Shown here piece after piece: positions 1-12,119 of a stretch of 64,000 nucleotides of DNA. The translations under genes were made by a program, and so were the position numbers. Source of the stretch: Pseudocercospora fijiensis CIRAD86. Lineage: Eukaryota > Ascomycota > Dothideomycetes > Mycosphaerellales > Mycosphaerellaceae. Numbering within the stretch: the stretch's first letter is position 1; each line of letters opens with the position of its first letter. The stretch spans positions 4,600,320 to 4,664,319 of the forward strand of contig NW_006921538.1 in the NCBI RefSeq assembly GCF_000340215.1, written 5' to 3'. The notes under the pieces were generated by a model. It was not told the origin of the DNA. It searched no databases and saw only the letters and a list, made by a program, of their open reading frames with translations.

Positions 1-320
1 ACTAAGCGATCTCTTACTCTACTAGTCGCTCCGTATCCTCGCCTAGCCGACGATATATTAGCTTATACTAAGCGCGTTAAGCTAGCGGCCGGCGCCTCGT
101 CTATAGTACTAGTCGAGAGTAGCGACGCCGAGGATGCCGAGTAAGGCGTAGGTATATACGCATAGGCCCTATATATAGAGAGTAGATAGCAATATAGATC
201 TCCTCGAGTAGGGCTCTACGGGACGACTAGTAAGCACGCGTATCCTAGGCGTTAGGTCCTATAGGTTACCGACTAGGCGCGTATATAGATAGTCTAGTCT
301 ATATACTAAATACTAGCCGA
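1..320 (+). pseudogene. 3' end of an unrecognised RIP-degraded gene
   Basis: One plus-strand frame (starting at base 3) reads as protein-like sequence for about 50 codons, including stretches such as DDILAYTKRVKLAAG and VESSDAEDAE, before TAG stops accumulate. The acidic/serine tail fits the C-terminus of a protein whose body lies upstream of the window. SNF2 pseudogene 3 runs off the other end and pseudogene 1 has a low-complexity acidic C-terminus, so this could be the tail of another family member, but I found no diagnostic motif. No function can be assigned. Confidence 0.3.
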
Positions 321-1300
321 TTAAGTAGAGCAATTTCCTATCGTATCTTAGGCCTTTTCTATAGTTTTTCCTCCTACCTATATATAGTCTACCTAGTCGG
401 CACTTGTAATATATGCTATTAATACAACCGAATTATAGTAGCCGTTACGCGCAGATCTAGAGTCTATATAACCGATTTCGAACTGCTATTATCCGCGAGG
501 CCCTACCGCTATTGTCTAACCCGCCTATACCTTCGTTGCACTTTACGTACGCGCAATATAATCGCTAAGTATCTATAGCAACGATAGAGAGTCTTTTACT
601 ACCGCTCGGGCATTTTATCTACCTATCTTTCCGCCTCTACCGATATTGTATATTTCCCGCTACCTAGTTATTACATCTTGCCTATAAGATACGCTGTCTA
701 TAGGATTATACGGGCGGGTATAATAGAAGACACGTCTATAGATATACGTCTAAGCTAGGTCTTATATTCCGCTATTATCTCCCCTAGGTTTAGTATACTA
801 TCGGTCTATCTCTACTATAATACCCCCTCTTATTAGTCGCTAACTATTTTGCTAGCCGGGGAAAAAATAGTTAAAAGAGTTTATATAGCGGCGTCTCTAA
901 TAAGCACTCTATCGGTTACTAACCTGTCTTAACCGGATATACTCTCACGGCGACGGTTAACTACTTTTCCGGCTAGTAAAGTCGTTAGTATTGCCTTAGT
1001 TATATTTCGTCTTGCCGCGCCTACTCTAGTTAGACTTTACTTTACTTCCTTCTACGCCTCGTACCTACTATATACGTAAAGTCTACGTATGTGTTGCGTT
1101 ACTATTATATACCGCTTCGTCGTCGTTCGGCTACCTTCTACGGCCCTACTTCGCGCGCAACCTCGCCTATATCGTAGATAGAGATATACGACTTCGATAT
1201 ACTATATAAAATTATATAGGCGACGTAAGCGGTCCGTCTAGTATAGGATCTCGGTAAGGTAACGGCGTCGCTTCGGCTTTACTTTATTCCTTCCTCTTAG
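321..1300. other. Spacer with a degenerate family A double palindrome
   Basis: No protein-like frame was recognised. At about 839-872 there is a self-palindromic arm (GCTAACTATTTTGCTAG followed by a degraded return), and at about 956-988 a second arm containing CTTTTCCGGCTAGTAAAG. This is the same paired design seen in the introns of SNF2 pseudogenes 1 and 3. The rest is CpA/TpG-depleted sequence. Confidence 0.5.
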
Positions 1301-1520
1301 ATTAGGTTCTAAACCCTATACTAGCGCGTTTTAGCGGACTTTACCTATTAGCCTTAACTAACGTACCGAACGAAAGGCGGTCCTAACTTTACTATATAAA
1401 TTAGCTATGTCGCTCGGGACGTCTCTTTTATACGCGTATTAGTAAAGTAAACCGCCCTATATATTTGCGCTATCTACGCGGCCTGCCGTATAAACAGTTA
1501 GAGGTCCGAGCGCTAATACT
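1290..1520 (+). promoter_or_regulatory. TATA-box leader module, copy 1
   Basis: A block of about 200 bp contains CGGACTTTACCTATTAG, a degraded CGAACGAA motif, a TATA box (TATATAAATT at 1393-1402), then TTAGCTATGTCGCTCGGGA, CTCTTTTATAC and a TTAGTAAAGTAAACCGC segment. It is followed by pyrimidine-rich sequence with many CTACT units. The same order recurs upstream of three pseudogenes near 56.7, 57.9 and 59.8 kb. The TATA box followed by a CT-rich stretch and then a protein-like reading frame suggests a core promoter plus 5' leader of SNF2 pseudogene 1. Promoter function is inferred. Confidence 0.55.
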
Positions 1521-2259
1521 AGTATACACCTTTCTACTATCGCCCTAACTTCTTCTACTTTATAATCTACTCCTACTACTACCGCCTTCTCCGTCTACTT
1601 GCCTCTATCTCGTTTCTCTATCCGGTAAACTAGTCTATACTCCTGTTTTCTCCGCCCGGTAAACCGATCTATACCTACGAGCTACTCTTCTAGCTAGTCC
1701 GAACGGTAAACAATAGCTAGTACGCTATATATCGACGGCGATTATAAATCCGAACGAGAAGTTCGTACCGACTAGCCTAGCGACGCCGAAGAAGCGTAAG
1801 AAGATAGTTACTACTAACGCGAACGCTACCGAGTCGTCGCCGACTCTCCCTATAAGAACTAAGGGCAAGAGCACTAAGGCTACTTAGAATACACTAGCTA
1901 CTCCTCCTACGCCGGGCATACCCGCCTAGCCTAAGCCTAAGCCTAAGGCTCCTAAGGCACCTAAGGCAGCAACCGCACCGCTATAGTTTAGCCTAACTAC
2001 GGATAAGAAGCAGGCACTATACGAGGCTATACGCAAAGCTAGAAGAGAGGCGCTTAGAATGTTCCTAGTAAACGGTACGCGAGTTCCCGTCTAGGCCGAT
2101 TGCGGTATATACCTTCTTAGCTTCCTAGGGTCCGGTCTAGAGAAGAATAGATATATTCTCTTATTTCTGAACTTCTCTTATTAGGATCTATATAAAGGGT
2201 TCCTTTAGGCTATATCGCAGTCGGCAGGTCGGTAGTATTAGAATAACGGTAGATATTAG

Positions 2260-2423
2260 GTAAGTTCTATTCTACGCTATATGCCTAGACTAATATGCTA
2301 ACTATTTTGCTAGCTAGCAAACCCGCTATACTAAAGTTAGACTTTGCCGGCCGGCGAAATAGTTAGCGGTTTAGTCCTCGTAGTTATATATCCCTTCTAG
2401 TTAACGCTAATATTATTATATAG
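2260..2423 (+). other. Inferred intron 1 of SNF2 pseudogene 1, with double palindrome
   Basis: The exon frame ends just before a canonical donor GTAAGT at 2260 and resumes (NLFSLRDSN) after an acceptor ending TAG at 2423, with the branch-like sequence GTTAACGCTAAT upstream. Inside, 2297-2368 holds a double palindrome: one arm centred on GCTAGCTAGC, a short spacer, and one arm centred on GCCGGCCGGC. The outer ends GCTAAC and GTTAGC are inverted copies of each other. Confidence 0.6.
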
Positions 2424-3778
2424 AACCTGTTTAGTTTGCGCGATAGTAACGACGACCTACCTAAGGAGGACTAGCTACTAGGCAACTCGAATAATTTAGT
2501 CCCGACGAAGACTATTCTCGAGTATATCTTCGCTATACCCGATAATACTTTTACTATCGACGATCTTATAGTAGAGGACATACCTAACGATATCCGCTTC
2601 CTATATTCGAAGCCGAGACTGCGCCTCGCCGTCTATTTCTTACGTATAGCCTACCTAGTACGAACAGTCGCCGAGATATACGAAGACTACGCGTACGTAC
2701 TCGAAGTGCCTCCGGAGATTCCCCCCGAATACCGAAAGGTAGCTAAGAGCATTTAAGGCTAGGAGGTTAACGGAAATGTCCTCTTTCGCCTTATATTACT
2801 AGTCTAATACTAGTATACTAAGGTTCGTAAGAATAAGGAAGTAGGGGGTATAGCGCACGCATTTAAGAAGGATTTCTATAGTAGGGCTAACGCGGAGCCT
2901 ATCGTATACGGAGTCCTCGGCACTACGATGTTTAATACTATAGAGTAGGCCCGAGACTAAAAACTAGCCGACAACGAAGCTCGCTAGGCTCTAGCCGACG
3001 TCGAAAGCGAATTCTTTGCTAATATAAAACGCACTATTCTCCGTTCGGCCTAAGAGTATAATAATACTGTCTAATACCTCTCGGGTATACGCTATAACCT
3101 ATTCGCGGGCAAGACTACTAACCTTAATACCCTCGATCTAGATATATAGGATTAGACTATATACGACGAATATATTAAATGCCTCGCCGAGCGCCGTAAT
3201 CTAATCTTCTTTAACGACTATACTGCTATCGATCCGGCTAATAAGCGGTTTCTCTATAAAGGTTACCGCTAATATACGGAGAAGGTCTACCGTACTATAG
3301 GTATCCCTCTGCCCTAAGACACAAACGATAATCTACTATTAGCTATATAGGACCGTATTAACCGAGAGGCCGAGCACTATACCGCCGACTCCCTAGACTA
3401 CCGCGAACTTCTATAGTCCCCTACGGATGCGAATACTATATTTAGCAATATATTACGTTATATAAATAGCGTATTAGCCGTCCCTCCTATATTTGTAGAC
3501 GCGTACGCCGCGACGGGCATTATAGTTACCGCGCTCCTAGACGGCGAGATTAACCCTATTAGTAAGTATAGATTCCGTATTACATTTCGCGATCTCGCCT
3601 TAAAGCTATAGTAGCCTTAGGCAATCGCGTAGATTCTCTAAATATAGAAGTCGCCTATATAAGGCGCTATCCTCGCCGATAACGTAGGTACTAGCAAGAC
3701 TATTACGGTCCTCTACGCCGTCGTCTATTAGTCCGAATATATCGAAGAATAGCGTCGCAACTACCGAGGTACGTTTTC

Positions 3779-3905
3779 TCTTTCTACGTATAGACCGTTT
3801 TACCGGCCGGTAATCTAGTCGTCGCTTATATGCCTTTTTCTTTTTGTCTAGACGGTAAAATAGTCTGCCTACTACTTATTTCTCCTCTGCTAACGTTTAT
3901 TATAG
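3779..3905 (+). other. Inferred intron 2 of SNF2 pseudogene 1, with double palindrome
   Basis: The donor is GTACGT at 3779, just after the codons SEYIEE-RR that follow helicase motif I. The branch-like TGCTAACG is followed by an acceptor TATAG ending at 3905. The interior (3791-3866) carries two family A arms, the first CCGTTTTACCGGCCGGTAA and the second GTCTAGACGGTAAAATAGTC. The paralogue at 60.9 kb has an intron at the same codon position, also with two arms. Confidence 0.65.
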
Positions 3906-5562
3906 CCGCACTCTACCGCGCGTATATCGAGAGTAATATCGCGCCTCGCCCTATTACTAATATATAAATTCCTATATCTATAGTTAACGCTACCGACTAG
4001 GCCTCGATAGACGTCGATACTCGCCTGCCTACGCCGGATAAGTAGGAGCTTATCGATGCCTACGTCTAGGCCTATCTAGGATTGCCTATAGAGTCTAAGC
4101 CGGGCTAGTATATCGGCATCGATATCTAAATAGTAAAGGCCGGTAGCGAGTAGCGTACTCTACTAAAGTATACCGACGCCGACGTATATAACCTCGCATT
4201 CTTAGTAGTCTAGGCCTTCTTTAACGAGCACAATCCGGCCCTACCGGATTATATACCTATATACGAGATTAGCCCTAATACGGCCGTTAATGCCTAGCGT
4301 AATAATTGCGCCCGATACTTTAGGCCTAGAGAGGGCTACGCGCGCTATATTAACGTCGCTATATATATTAACGTTAAGCCCGATCCTAAGAATCCTACCT
4401 ACTACGTTAAAGGTACTACCGCTAAGCTAGAAGGTCTTATTACTTTCGTTAATAGGTTGCTAGTCGAAAGCCTATAGACTACTTACACTATCCTTATTAC
4501 TACTAAGGATTCGTAGGTCTAGAAGACTATATAACTAGGCGTTATATATAAGACGCGATACGGCTAGAAACTCGAGCAACTCCGCGATATTAAGGAACCC
4601 GAAGAGTCTCTCGACGACTTTGCTGCACTCGATAATACCGCTAAGCGTATATACGACGCTACTAAGGAATAGGAGAAGGACGAGGCGTTCCTACTAGAGT
4701 ATATGTCTAATAATATGTCTCTTCTATAGGGTACGCGCGCCGCCCGGCTATCTATCGTTATCGGCGATAAAGGCTATTACTTTAAGAATAAGTTTTCTCT
4801 ATAGAGTAACTCCGTATAGATACTACTCGACAACGAGTGTACGGTCTTAGTGTTCGCGATAGCTACGCTATTCCGTAATAATGCAGCCGACTTTGCTAGC
4901 CTTATACGCTATCTCTTTCGGCGTATTCGTAAGAAGTAGCTAGATACTCGTCGCGAAGAACTTATCGGTAGCCTCGGTAGCTTAGACGTCTACGAGCGGC
5001 TATACGAGGAGTTCTATAAGAAGTATAGTATAGACTAGACTCGCGTACCTGCTAACTAAGTGTCCTAACCTGCCCCGAATAGTAATAGTAAGAAGCAGTA
5101 TAGTATTAGCGAGCGGGAACGCTGCCTCTAGGCAATCGATCCCGTCGCCTAGCGGACTCTCTTATACCCGAGCGACAAGGAGGATATAGATAGGCGCTAC
5201 TCCGCCCTCGTTCCCCTACCGATAAGTATCTATATACTTCGCCGCGTTAAAGGCACCTAACTACTTGTCTAGGGCGAGACCGTAATACTCGGCTCCGAAA
5301 TCCTACTATAGCAGATTATCTACGTAGAGACCTCGCCTACTTTAACGTTAGAGGCTATATATCGCGCCGTAGTCGCTAGATTCGCTATAATCGTAGGTAA
5401 CGACCGCCTTAACTGCGTCTATAATAACCCGACTACTCCTAGCTAGAAGCGCTCCTACCCTACCGCATTTCGCTAATTATTAGTACTTAGCGCCTTCTCG
5501 GGCATATTTAGCTAGCTCCTCGAGTATAATATCGACTCTTCTACGCTATATATTAACTTACT

Positions 5563-5690
5563 ATAAGTCTACCGTCTCTAACCGTTTCGCCGGCCGGTAA
5601 AACTATTATACGACGTCGACGGTTTTACCGGCTAGCGAAATAGTCGGCGATTACTCTACTTTAACTATACTCTTACTAACTACCGTTTAG
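5563..5690 (+). other. Inferred intron 3 of SNF2 pseudogene 1, with double palindrome
   Basis: The donor now reads ATAAGT at 5563, which would be GTAAGT before a TpG-to-TpA change. The acceptor is preceded by a perfect TACTAAC branch sequence and ends TTTAG at 5690. Arms at 5581-5606 and 5617-5646 are centred on GCCGGCCGG and CCGGCTAGC. The paralogue has the same CCTATAAGTCTA-like donor at 62,671 and equivalent exon protein on both sides. Confidence 0.6.
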
Positions 5691-6802
5691 GTCTTAGAAC
5701 TCTATGTCTACCTAGGACTTCTTCTAGACCTATACTAAGGGAAATGTTAATAACCCTAGCATTAGGGCGCGCCTAGATCGCCTTAAGTACCTAATTTAAG
5801 AGTTACCTAAGCTATACGCTTCGCTATAGCTCCTCTACCGATACGTTATCCTCGCCGACGAGAAGATAATCTTTTAGGTTAAAGAGCCGCTAAATTATAA
5901 GGCTGTCGAGCTCCTTCTCGACCTATATATAATCGATTATGTCTCTATTTACGCCGGGATAACCTAAGCCGAGCGTAGCTCTACCGAGGATAACTATAAC
6001 TATAATCCTAAGGTTAAGGTTATTATCCTCTCGTCTCGTACTAGATCCGAGGCGGCTAATCTATAGTATAGCGGATACGTCTAACTCGTCTTAGACATCG
6101 TCGGCTTTATCTAGAAGGCTTAGTAGACAGGTCGCTCCTCTCGCGTTAGATAGACTTATCCGGTTATCGTATACGACCTTAGCTTAGACGATATAATCGA
6201 CTATATACTATAGTACGATTACTATACTCGATTCTTTAACTAGCTTATAGTAACCGTTACCCCCGACCTAGACGTAGTTTAAGAGGAAGCATATCGTCTA
6301 TTAACTGCTATAATCGTAGCCGACCCTACTACCTAGTAAGACGAAGATACGTTTACTATAAAGGCGGCTTATCGCGTAAAGTAGGGCATAGCGGACATCT
6401 ATATACGAACTATATATAGTATTCGATCTAGTCGCCGCGACCTTATATAGAAGGAGTATCGCACGCTAGTAATAAAATACGTTCTCCCTATCGAGGCAAT
6501 CTAGCGCCTATCTTACGGCAGACTTAAGGCTAAGTAGACGGCTTATACCCTCGATACTATAATAGCCGTCCCGACTCCCGCTCCCGACTATCCTACGCGA
6601 GATCTAGATAATCGCGACGACCCCGATATTAAAGCTAAGCCCGAGATTGCGCCTTTTAACTTTCGCGCCTAGTTATATATATACCGTATAGATTAGGTCG
6701 AGTTTATCTCCCTCGAGATAATATATCGATACCTTTACGATATGTCTCGCTAGGCTATCGATACTAGCGACTATAATCTAGATATTATCCTATATTAGTA
6801 TA

Positions 6803-6893
6803 GTAAGTATCGTCGTCGTATCGCCGACTACTTTACTACCTAGCAAAATAGTTAGCGTTTCGGTATTTATATAATTGCTAATTCCCCTTATAG
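6803..6893 (+). other. Inferred intron 4 of SNF2 pseudogene 1, single palindrome arm
   Basis: The donor is GTAAGTAT at 6803 and the acceptor CTTATAG ends at 6893, preceded by ATTGCTAAT. One family A arm, CTTTACTACCTAGCAAAATAG with a GTTAGC end, lies at about 6828-6856. Only one arm is visible here, unlike the paired arms in the other introns. Confidence 0.5.
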
Positions 6894-8100
6894 CATACCT
6901 CGAAGACGTTATAGCGCGAAACTACTAGCGCTACTCTACGCTATTTAGGCAGGTAGTAGCTAAGCTTAAGATCCTATTAAACGGCCGGACTAAATTCGAA
7001 TATCTTATATTCCTAGCCCCCGTCGAGCCTAAGCTAGCCGATCGTAACGATCCTAATTCTATCCCGGTTATTAGCCCTAATAATTAGTTCGGCGACCTTA
7101 TATACGACCCCGAGTAAGACGATACTATCCTACTCGGAGAAATCTAATAACTAGTAACGATAATCGACGATAGCGAATCTAACTATAGCTTCGACGATAG
7201 CTAATCCGATTACGCTAACGACCCGACTAGTCCGGCTAATACGGATATTAATCGACCTAATAGTAAGGCTAATACTTCCTATCTATCGGACGGTAAGGTG
7301 CCCGCTTAGCCCCTATCTAAGGCTCGATCTAAGGGTAAGGAGAGACTCTATATTAAAGGCCTAAAGTTTCCGCTATCTGCTACTATCGTTACTAAGGATA
7401 GCGACGATAGTAACGATAACGGTAATAACGACGACGCTATTACACGCTATATCGATAGAGCTCGATAGAAGTAAGCTTAATAGAAGCGACTATTGTCCGC
7501 TTCTACTAGCACCGAGGACGTCGACAACGACGACGAGTTAGCTATAGACCGGCGCTCGAGTTCTAGACTGTCTTCCGCCCCCGACTATCCGCAAGATCTA
7601 GACTTGCCTCTAGGTAGTATTACTAGCCCTTAGACGGACATCTAGTCTCTAACTCGGCCTCGTAAGCGTAAGTTTAGCCTTAGCCGCAATTTATCGGGCG
7701 AGCGTTATAGCGCGAAGCGTACCCGATATATACTAAAGCGCCTACAATCGCACGCCTAGCTATCGGCTTCCTCTACTACCGCTAGCTAGCTATTAACAGA
7801 GGATAAGCGCGCTGCTCTATACCTAAAGATTAACGACGCCCTCGGTATACTCCGCTCGTATAAACTTAGTAACGCCGGTACGGCTATCGGTCTTGTATTC
7901 GAAGCTAAGACTAGGAAGTCGACTAAAATCGTATAGCTAAATACCTATCTCCTCGGCGGTCTAGTTGCTAGGCTATAGGATCGATAGGCTCCGCTTTATA
8001 AGATACCGGATATAGAGGGTAAGATCGACGCCGTATTAGTATTAATCTAGGCGTACTTAGATGCGGTCTCCGCGACTATAGGTAAGGCCGATAGGTAACA

Positions 8101-8454
8101 GTATTATAGTTAACGATTAGTATAGATACTCTTAAGCGGCATCGAGGATAGATATAGATTAACGAGGTTAGTCGATAGAGGGGATAGATGTACTACTATA
8201 TACCTATTTCGAGTATCGGAAGGATACGTATAAAATACGTACTAATTAATCTAGTGCTAATTATTATCCTATGTATCAAATCGCCTAGTAGGAGATAGTG
8301 CTTTAGGGTTCCTAGTCGGCGAAATGGTCTATAGGCAATATAATAACGTTAAGTAGGTCTTCGCCGTCGATATATCCTTATATAATTAAACGTTAGGTAT
8401 AGTAGGTAGCATTAAATACGCACTGCTAACGATATACATCGTAGGACGTTAATA
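8101..8454. other. Spacer downstream of SNF2 pseudogene 1
   Basis: No protein-like frame and no long repeat were recognised. A degraded family A arm (TTCCTAGTCGGCGAAATGGTC) occurs near 8310-8332. Confidence 0.4.
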
Positions 8455-9030
8455 ACTATTTTCCCGGCTAGCAAAATAGTATACTCGTAGCTTAATAATT
8501 TCTATAAACAGTACTAAAAGCGCCCTACTTACGATATAAAAGCCTCGATAGTTGATTTCCCGGCTAGTAGGATAGTCTACTCGTAGCTAGATAATTTGTA
8601 TAAATAGTACTAACTGCGCCCTACCGCCGATCCGAGCCTTAATAGCTAACTTCCTAGCTAGCGAAATAGTCTGCTCGTAGCTTAATAATTTCTACGGATA
8701 GTACCGAAACGCCCTACTTACGATATAAGAGCATCGATAATTGACTTCCCGGCTAGTAGAACAGTCTACTCGTAGCTTAATAGATTCTATAAGCAGCACT
8801 ACAAGTGCCCTAGGGTTTCCCGGTCGGCGCGATAATATACGGGTAGCGTAAGGACACTAGCCGGGGCTTAGTCGTCGGTACGTCCTTAGGGATAAAATAA
8901 TAGTTGTTTTAACTAGCGTTAAAGATGCCCTACTAGCGACATATATCGTAATAACGTTGAATACTATTTTCCCGACTAGTAAAATAGTCTGCTTATAGCT
9001 TAATAGTTTCTAGACAACCCTAATAGCGCC
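8455..9030 (+). repeat. Tandem repeat of about 95 bp containing the family A core
   Basis: Four adjacent units, starting near 8459, 8551, 8650 and 8745, plus a displaced fifth near 8965, share TTCCCGGCTAGCAAAATAGT, then a block related to CTGCTCGTAGCTTAATAATTTC, then GCGCCCTACTTACGATATAA. The first block is half of the family A palindrome. Units differ by point changes of the RIP type and by small indels. Confidence 0.7.
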
Positions 9031-9464
9031 CTATTTGCGCTAGACTAGCCCTAGTAATTAATTTTGCAGCTCTTACTCTACCTATTTATGTTTTCGTATA
9101 TATCTTGCTATCGCTATATTATACGCGATTAATAGCTACGTCTCGTCTCGTATATATAGACTAGCTAGGTTATAGACAATTTATAAATTTTACTTTATAT
9201 AGGGTATCGTAATATAAAATTGTATATAGTATATAGCGTCTTAGTAGATACTAACCGACTAAACTATAAAGCTATCCTAATATAGAGTACTAATAGATTG
9301 TAGTATTGAAGTTAGAGGGTTGTCGACGAGATTCGAGTAATATATCGTAGGCGATAGCGGTTTATATAAAAGCTAGAAAAAAACATAGTTACTAATTAAT
9401 AGCACTAGATCCGAATACGTACGGGCGCGAGAGCGATCACTCGAGATATATATATTAAAACAAA
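9031..9464. other. Spacer, no recognisable feature
   Basis: AT-rich, TpA-rich sequence without a protein-like frame, palindrome pair or tandem repeat that I could identify. Confidence 0.4.
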
Positions 9465-11140
9465 AGGAGTTAATATCGCGCTCGATATCTTAGCTATATA
9501 GCGACATTCTTTATACTTACTATAACTACGATACTGCTATTACTCTTACCGGAGCTCCTCGATATAGTTTTTTAGTAGGTAGTAAGCGAAACACTATCCG
9601 AGCGACGAGTAATACGTTACGACGCGAATAACTCCTATAATCGACGCCCGCTATTTTCTACGTATCGATACTAGCGCCGATCGTACTTAGGCGTCTATAG
9701 GGCGTTATATACCGCTACTCTACACGCGTAGCCGAGGGATCTTATCGTCCTTACGGTATAGTATAAAGATCCGATCTTTATACCGGTCGTCTTCGTATCT
9801 ATAATTATAGACGATACCTACGTAATCGAATAATAGCAATTCGCTCGACTAGACTCTATCCTAGCGGATATATATATACGGGTAGATAGAGAAAATAAAA
9901 GAGATAATAGCAGTAGTAACGTATACTATATAGAGTCTAATACTATCCGAGTCCTATTGCCGCTAGCTAGCTATACGGTATATATAAGGCGCCTAGCCGC
10001 GCTATAGGTAGTAAAGGGGCCGTTCGATAATAGCTAGGAAGAGCTAGCGATATAGGGTTATATTCTAGACTGCGTTGTATTGCCGACGTATAACGTGCAA
10101 GTTAGATACCGTACTAAAGTTAAGGCCGAATAGCAACGGATAATCGACGAGACATTGTACGAACTACGTTATTACGTTAACCGTTTTCGCCTATTCGGGG
10201 CGCTCCGCGACTTAGATAATTCGGTACTAAGGCCGATCCGCGTAGGTAGTACGTTAGTAGATAACCCGGTTAAGTAGTTAGTACGAAGCCTCGCCCTCCT
10301 TTGTAATTAGGCTAAAACTATCGACTCTTTATAGCTAAAGGACGGCGGAGTAGCGTTAAATATACTTAGCTAGGACGATAGTAACTAGCCGTACTAGACG
10401 TTCGGCTTCGATTAGGAGCCCGCGAGGTAGCATTTAGCGTTAGCTAAGGTCGCTATAGTATTCGGTAGGTTACTAGAGTACTAGGATAAAGATAACCTAG
10501 TAGACTAATACCGACTATAGTAAAGGCAGATTACGTTTATAGCGTTATTTAACGCTATAGCTCTAGTAATGCGCCCGCCTTACCTATCTGTAACCTACTA
10601 GCCGACGGCCTAGACTAGACGGGCTAAGTGCCGTACTTCGGTCTGCCTATATTATACGAGACAGTAGTTCTCTAAACTATTTAAGGACGTTGTCTAGCAA
10701 CCGTAGTAGGGGTTAGATACATCGACGTAGAAGGGTATATTACGAGTATTCCTTATTGCACATCGCTAGAGAAGCTAGTATACGAGTCGATATACAGTCG
10801 AGGAGCTACTCGATGCCCTAATAGTACTAGACGCCGATACCGAACCTTCCTACGACTAGAATATAATCGCTAGTATAGTAGCGGATATAGAAGCGTATAC
10901 TCTCTCCGATACGGAGTTTAGTAGATATAATCTAGCGGATAAGATGCTAGTACGGCTCTCGGTATATACATTACCCGTTATTCTAGTATCGACTAAAGGA
11001 CGAGATAATAAGGGAAGGTAGGCGGTATTGCGGCACCTATTGTTAGGTTCTAATTATACGCGCTTTAACCTACGTGCTAGCGACTTTAATATACGAAGCG
11101 AAGCGGTCTAGTATAGGTTACGGTACTTATAGTACAACAG
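9465..11140 (+). pseudogene. Unknown single-exon pseudogene (~550 codons)
   Basis: A single frame (codons starting at multiples of three) stays protein-like from about 9,483 to 11,140 with stops that are nearly all TAG. The reconstructed product is mixed alpha/beta-like. Segments include DDTYVIE near 9,808, ADIYIRVDREN near 9,868, YELRYYVNRFRLFGALRDL near 10,158-10,215 and LLLGSNYTRFNLRASDF near 11,040. I do not recognise the family. No intron is needed to keep the frame, unlike the neighbouring helicase genes. The start is uncertain because ATG has been largely removed by RIP. It ends directly before the 48-bp minisatellite. Confidence 0.45.
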
Positions 11141-11261
11141 AGTATATATATATATATATTAGTAGTCGGACGTATAAAGGTTAGTTACTATAGATACGCA
11201 ATAATGTTTATATAATCCTATATAAAGTGGTTTGTATACCGTTGCAGCCTAGATATTTTGC

Positions 11262-12110
11262 TATTAGTTAAAGAGGTTAGTATACGATATAATAGCTTAT
11301 AGATTTTGTTATCTAGTAGAGAGGTCGGCATATAAGATAGCTGCCTATAAATTTTGCCGTCTAGCAAACCGGTTGGCATATAAGATAGTAGCGCGTAGAT
11401 TTTGCTATCTAGTAAAGAGGTCGGCATATAAGATAGCTGCCTATGGATTTTGCCGTCTAGTAAACCGGTCGGTATATAAGATAGTAGCGCGTAGATTTTG
11501 CCGTCTAGCAAACGGGTCGGTATATAAAATAGTAGCGTATAGGTTTTGCTATCTAGCAAAGAGGTCGGTATGCAAGATAGCAGCGTATAGGTTTTGCTAT
11601 CCGACAAAGAGGTTATTATATAAGATAGCAGCGCATAGATTTTGCTATCTAGCAAAGAGGTCGGTATGTAAGATAGTAGCATATAGGTTTTACTATCCGA
11701 CAAAGAGGTTATTATACAAGATAGCAGCGCATAGATTTTGCCGTCTAGCAAACGGGTTAGTATATAAAATAGCAGTACATTCAATTTGCCGTCTAGTAAA
11801 CGGGTTAGCGTATAATATAATACTACTTTTAATTCGCTATCTAGCAAACGGGTCGATATATAAGATAGTAGCGTATAGATTTTGCTATCTAGCAAATAGG
11901 TCGATATACGATACGCTATCTCGGATATTTTGCCGTCTAGTAGATAGGCTAGTATATAAGATAATAACCTATAGATTTGCTATATAGCAAAATAGTCGTC
12001 GTATAAGATAATAGCCTATAGGTTTCGCTATATAGCGAATAGGTTAGTATATACGATAGTCGCCTAAGGGTTTAACCGTCTAGTAAATAGGTAAGTATAT
12101 ATAATAGGGA
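11262..12110. repeat. 48-bp minisatellite, about 17 copies
   Basis: Successive copies of TTTTGCTATCTAGCAAA start at 11,351, 11,399 and 11,447, fixing the period at 48 bp. The rest of the unit reads like GAGGTCGGTATATAAGATAG followed by TAGCGCATAG. The TTTTGC...GCAAA core is the family A palindrome core, so the array looks like an expansion of that element. Because 48 is divisible by three, frames on both strands stay open and encode 16-residue peptide repeats, but there is no reason to think they are genes. Copies degrade toward 12,110. Confidence 0.85.
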
Positions 12111-12119
12111 CCTATAAGG

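Larger units (their letters stand above)
1744..8100 (+). pseudogene. SNF2-type DEAD/DEAH helicase pseudogene 1
   Basis: Degraded gene for a large SNF2-family ATPase, which would use ATP hydrolysis to move along DNA or remodel nucleosomes in the nucleus. The likely start is ATA at 1744, originally ATG, followed by a basic N-terminus (TPKKRKK) and a Lys/Pro-rich linker. Motif I reads GAILADNVGTSKT at 3664-3700, where GTGKT has become GTSKT through one TpG-to-TpA change. The C-terminal helicase lobe at 5,800-6,200 ends in a motif VI-like TGRSSRVRQTYP followed by VIVYDL, as in SNF2 proteins. A long acidic/serine tail runs to about 8,100. Four introns are inferred from splice signals, and several carry family A palindromes. 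Most internal stops are TAG. It is a diverged paralogue of the gene at 60.1-64 kb. Family assignment is good; exact ends are uncertain. Confidence 0.75.

Noticed and set aside
11218..11987. Two long overlapping open frames on opposite strands encoding 16-residue repeats
   Set aside because: They are a by-product of a 48-bp repeat, a multiple of three; both strands stay open and neither shows a domain or neighbour in frame.
11262..12110. CRISPR-like array
   Set aside because: There are no distinct spacers; the whole unit repeats with gradual drift, and the organism appears to be a fungus.
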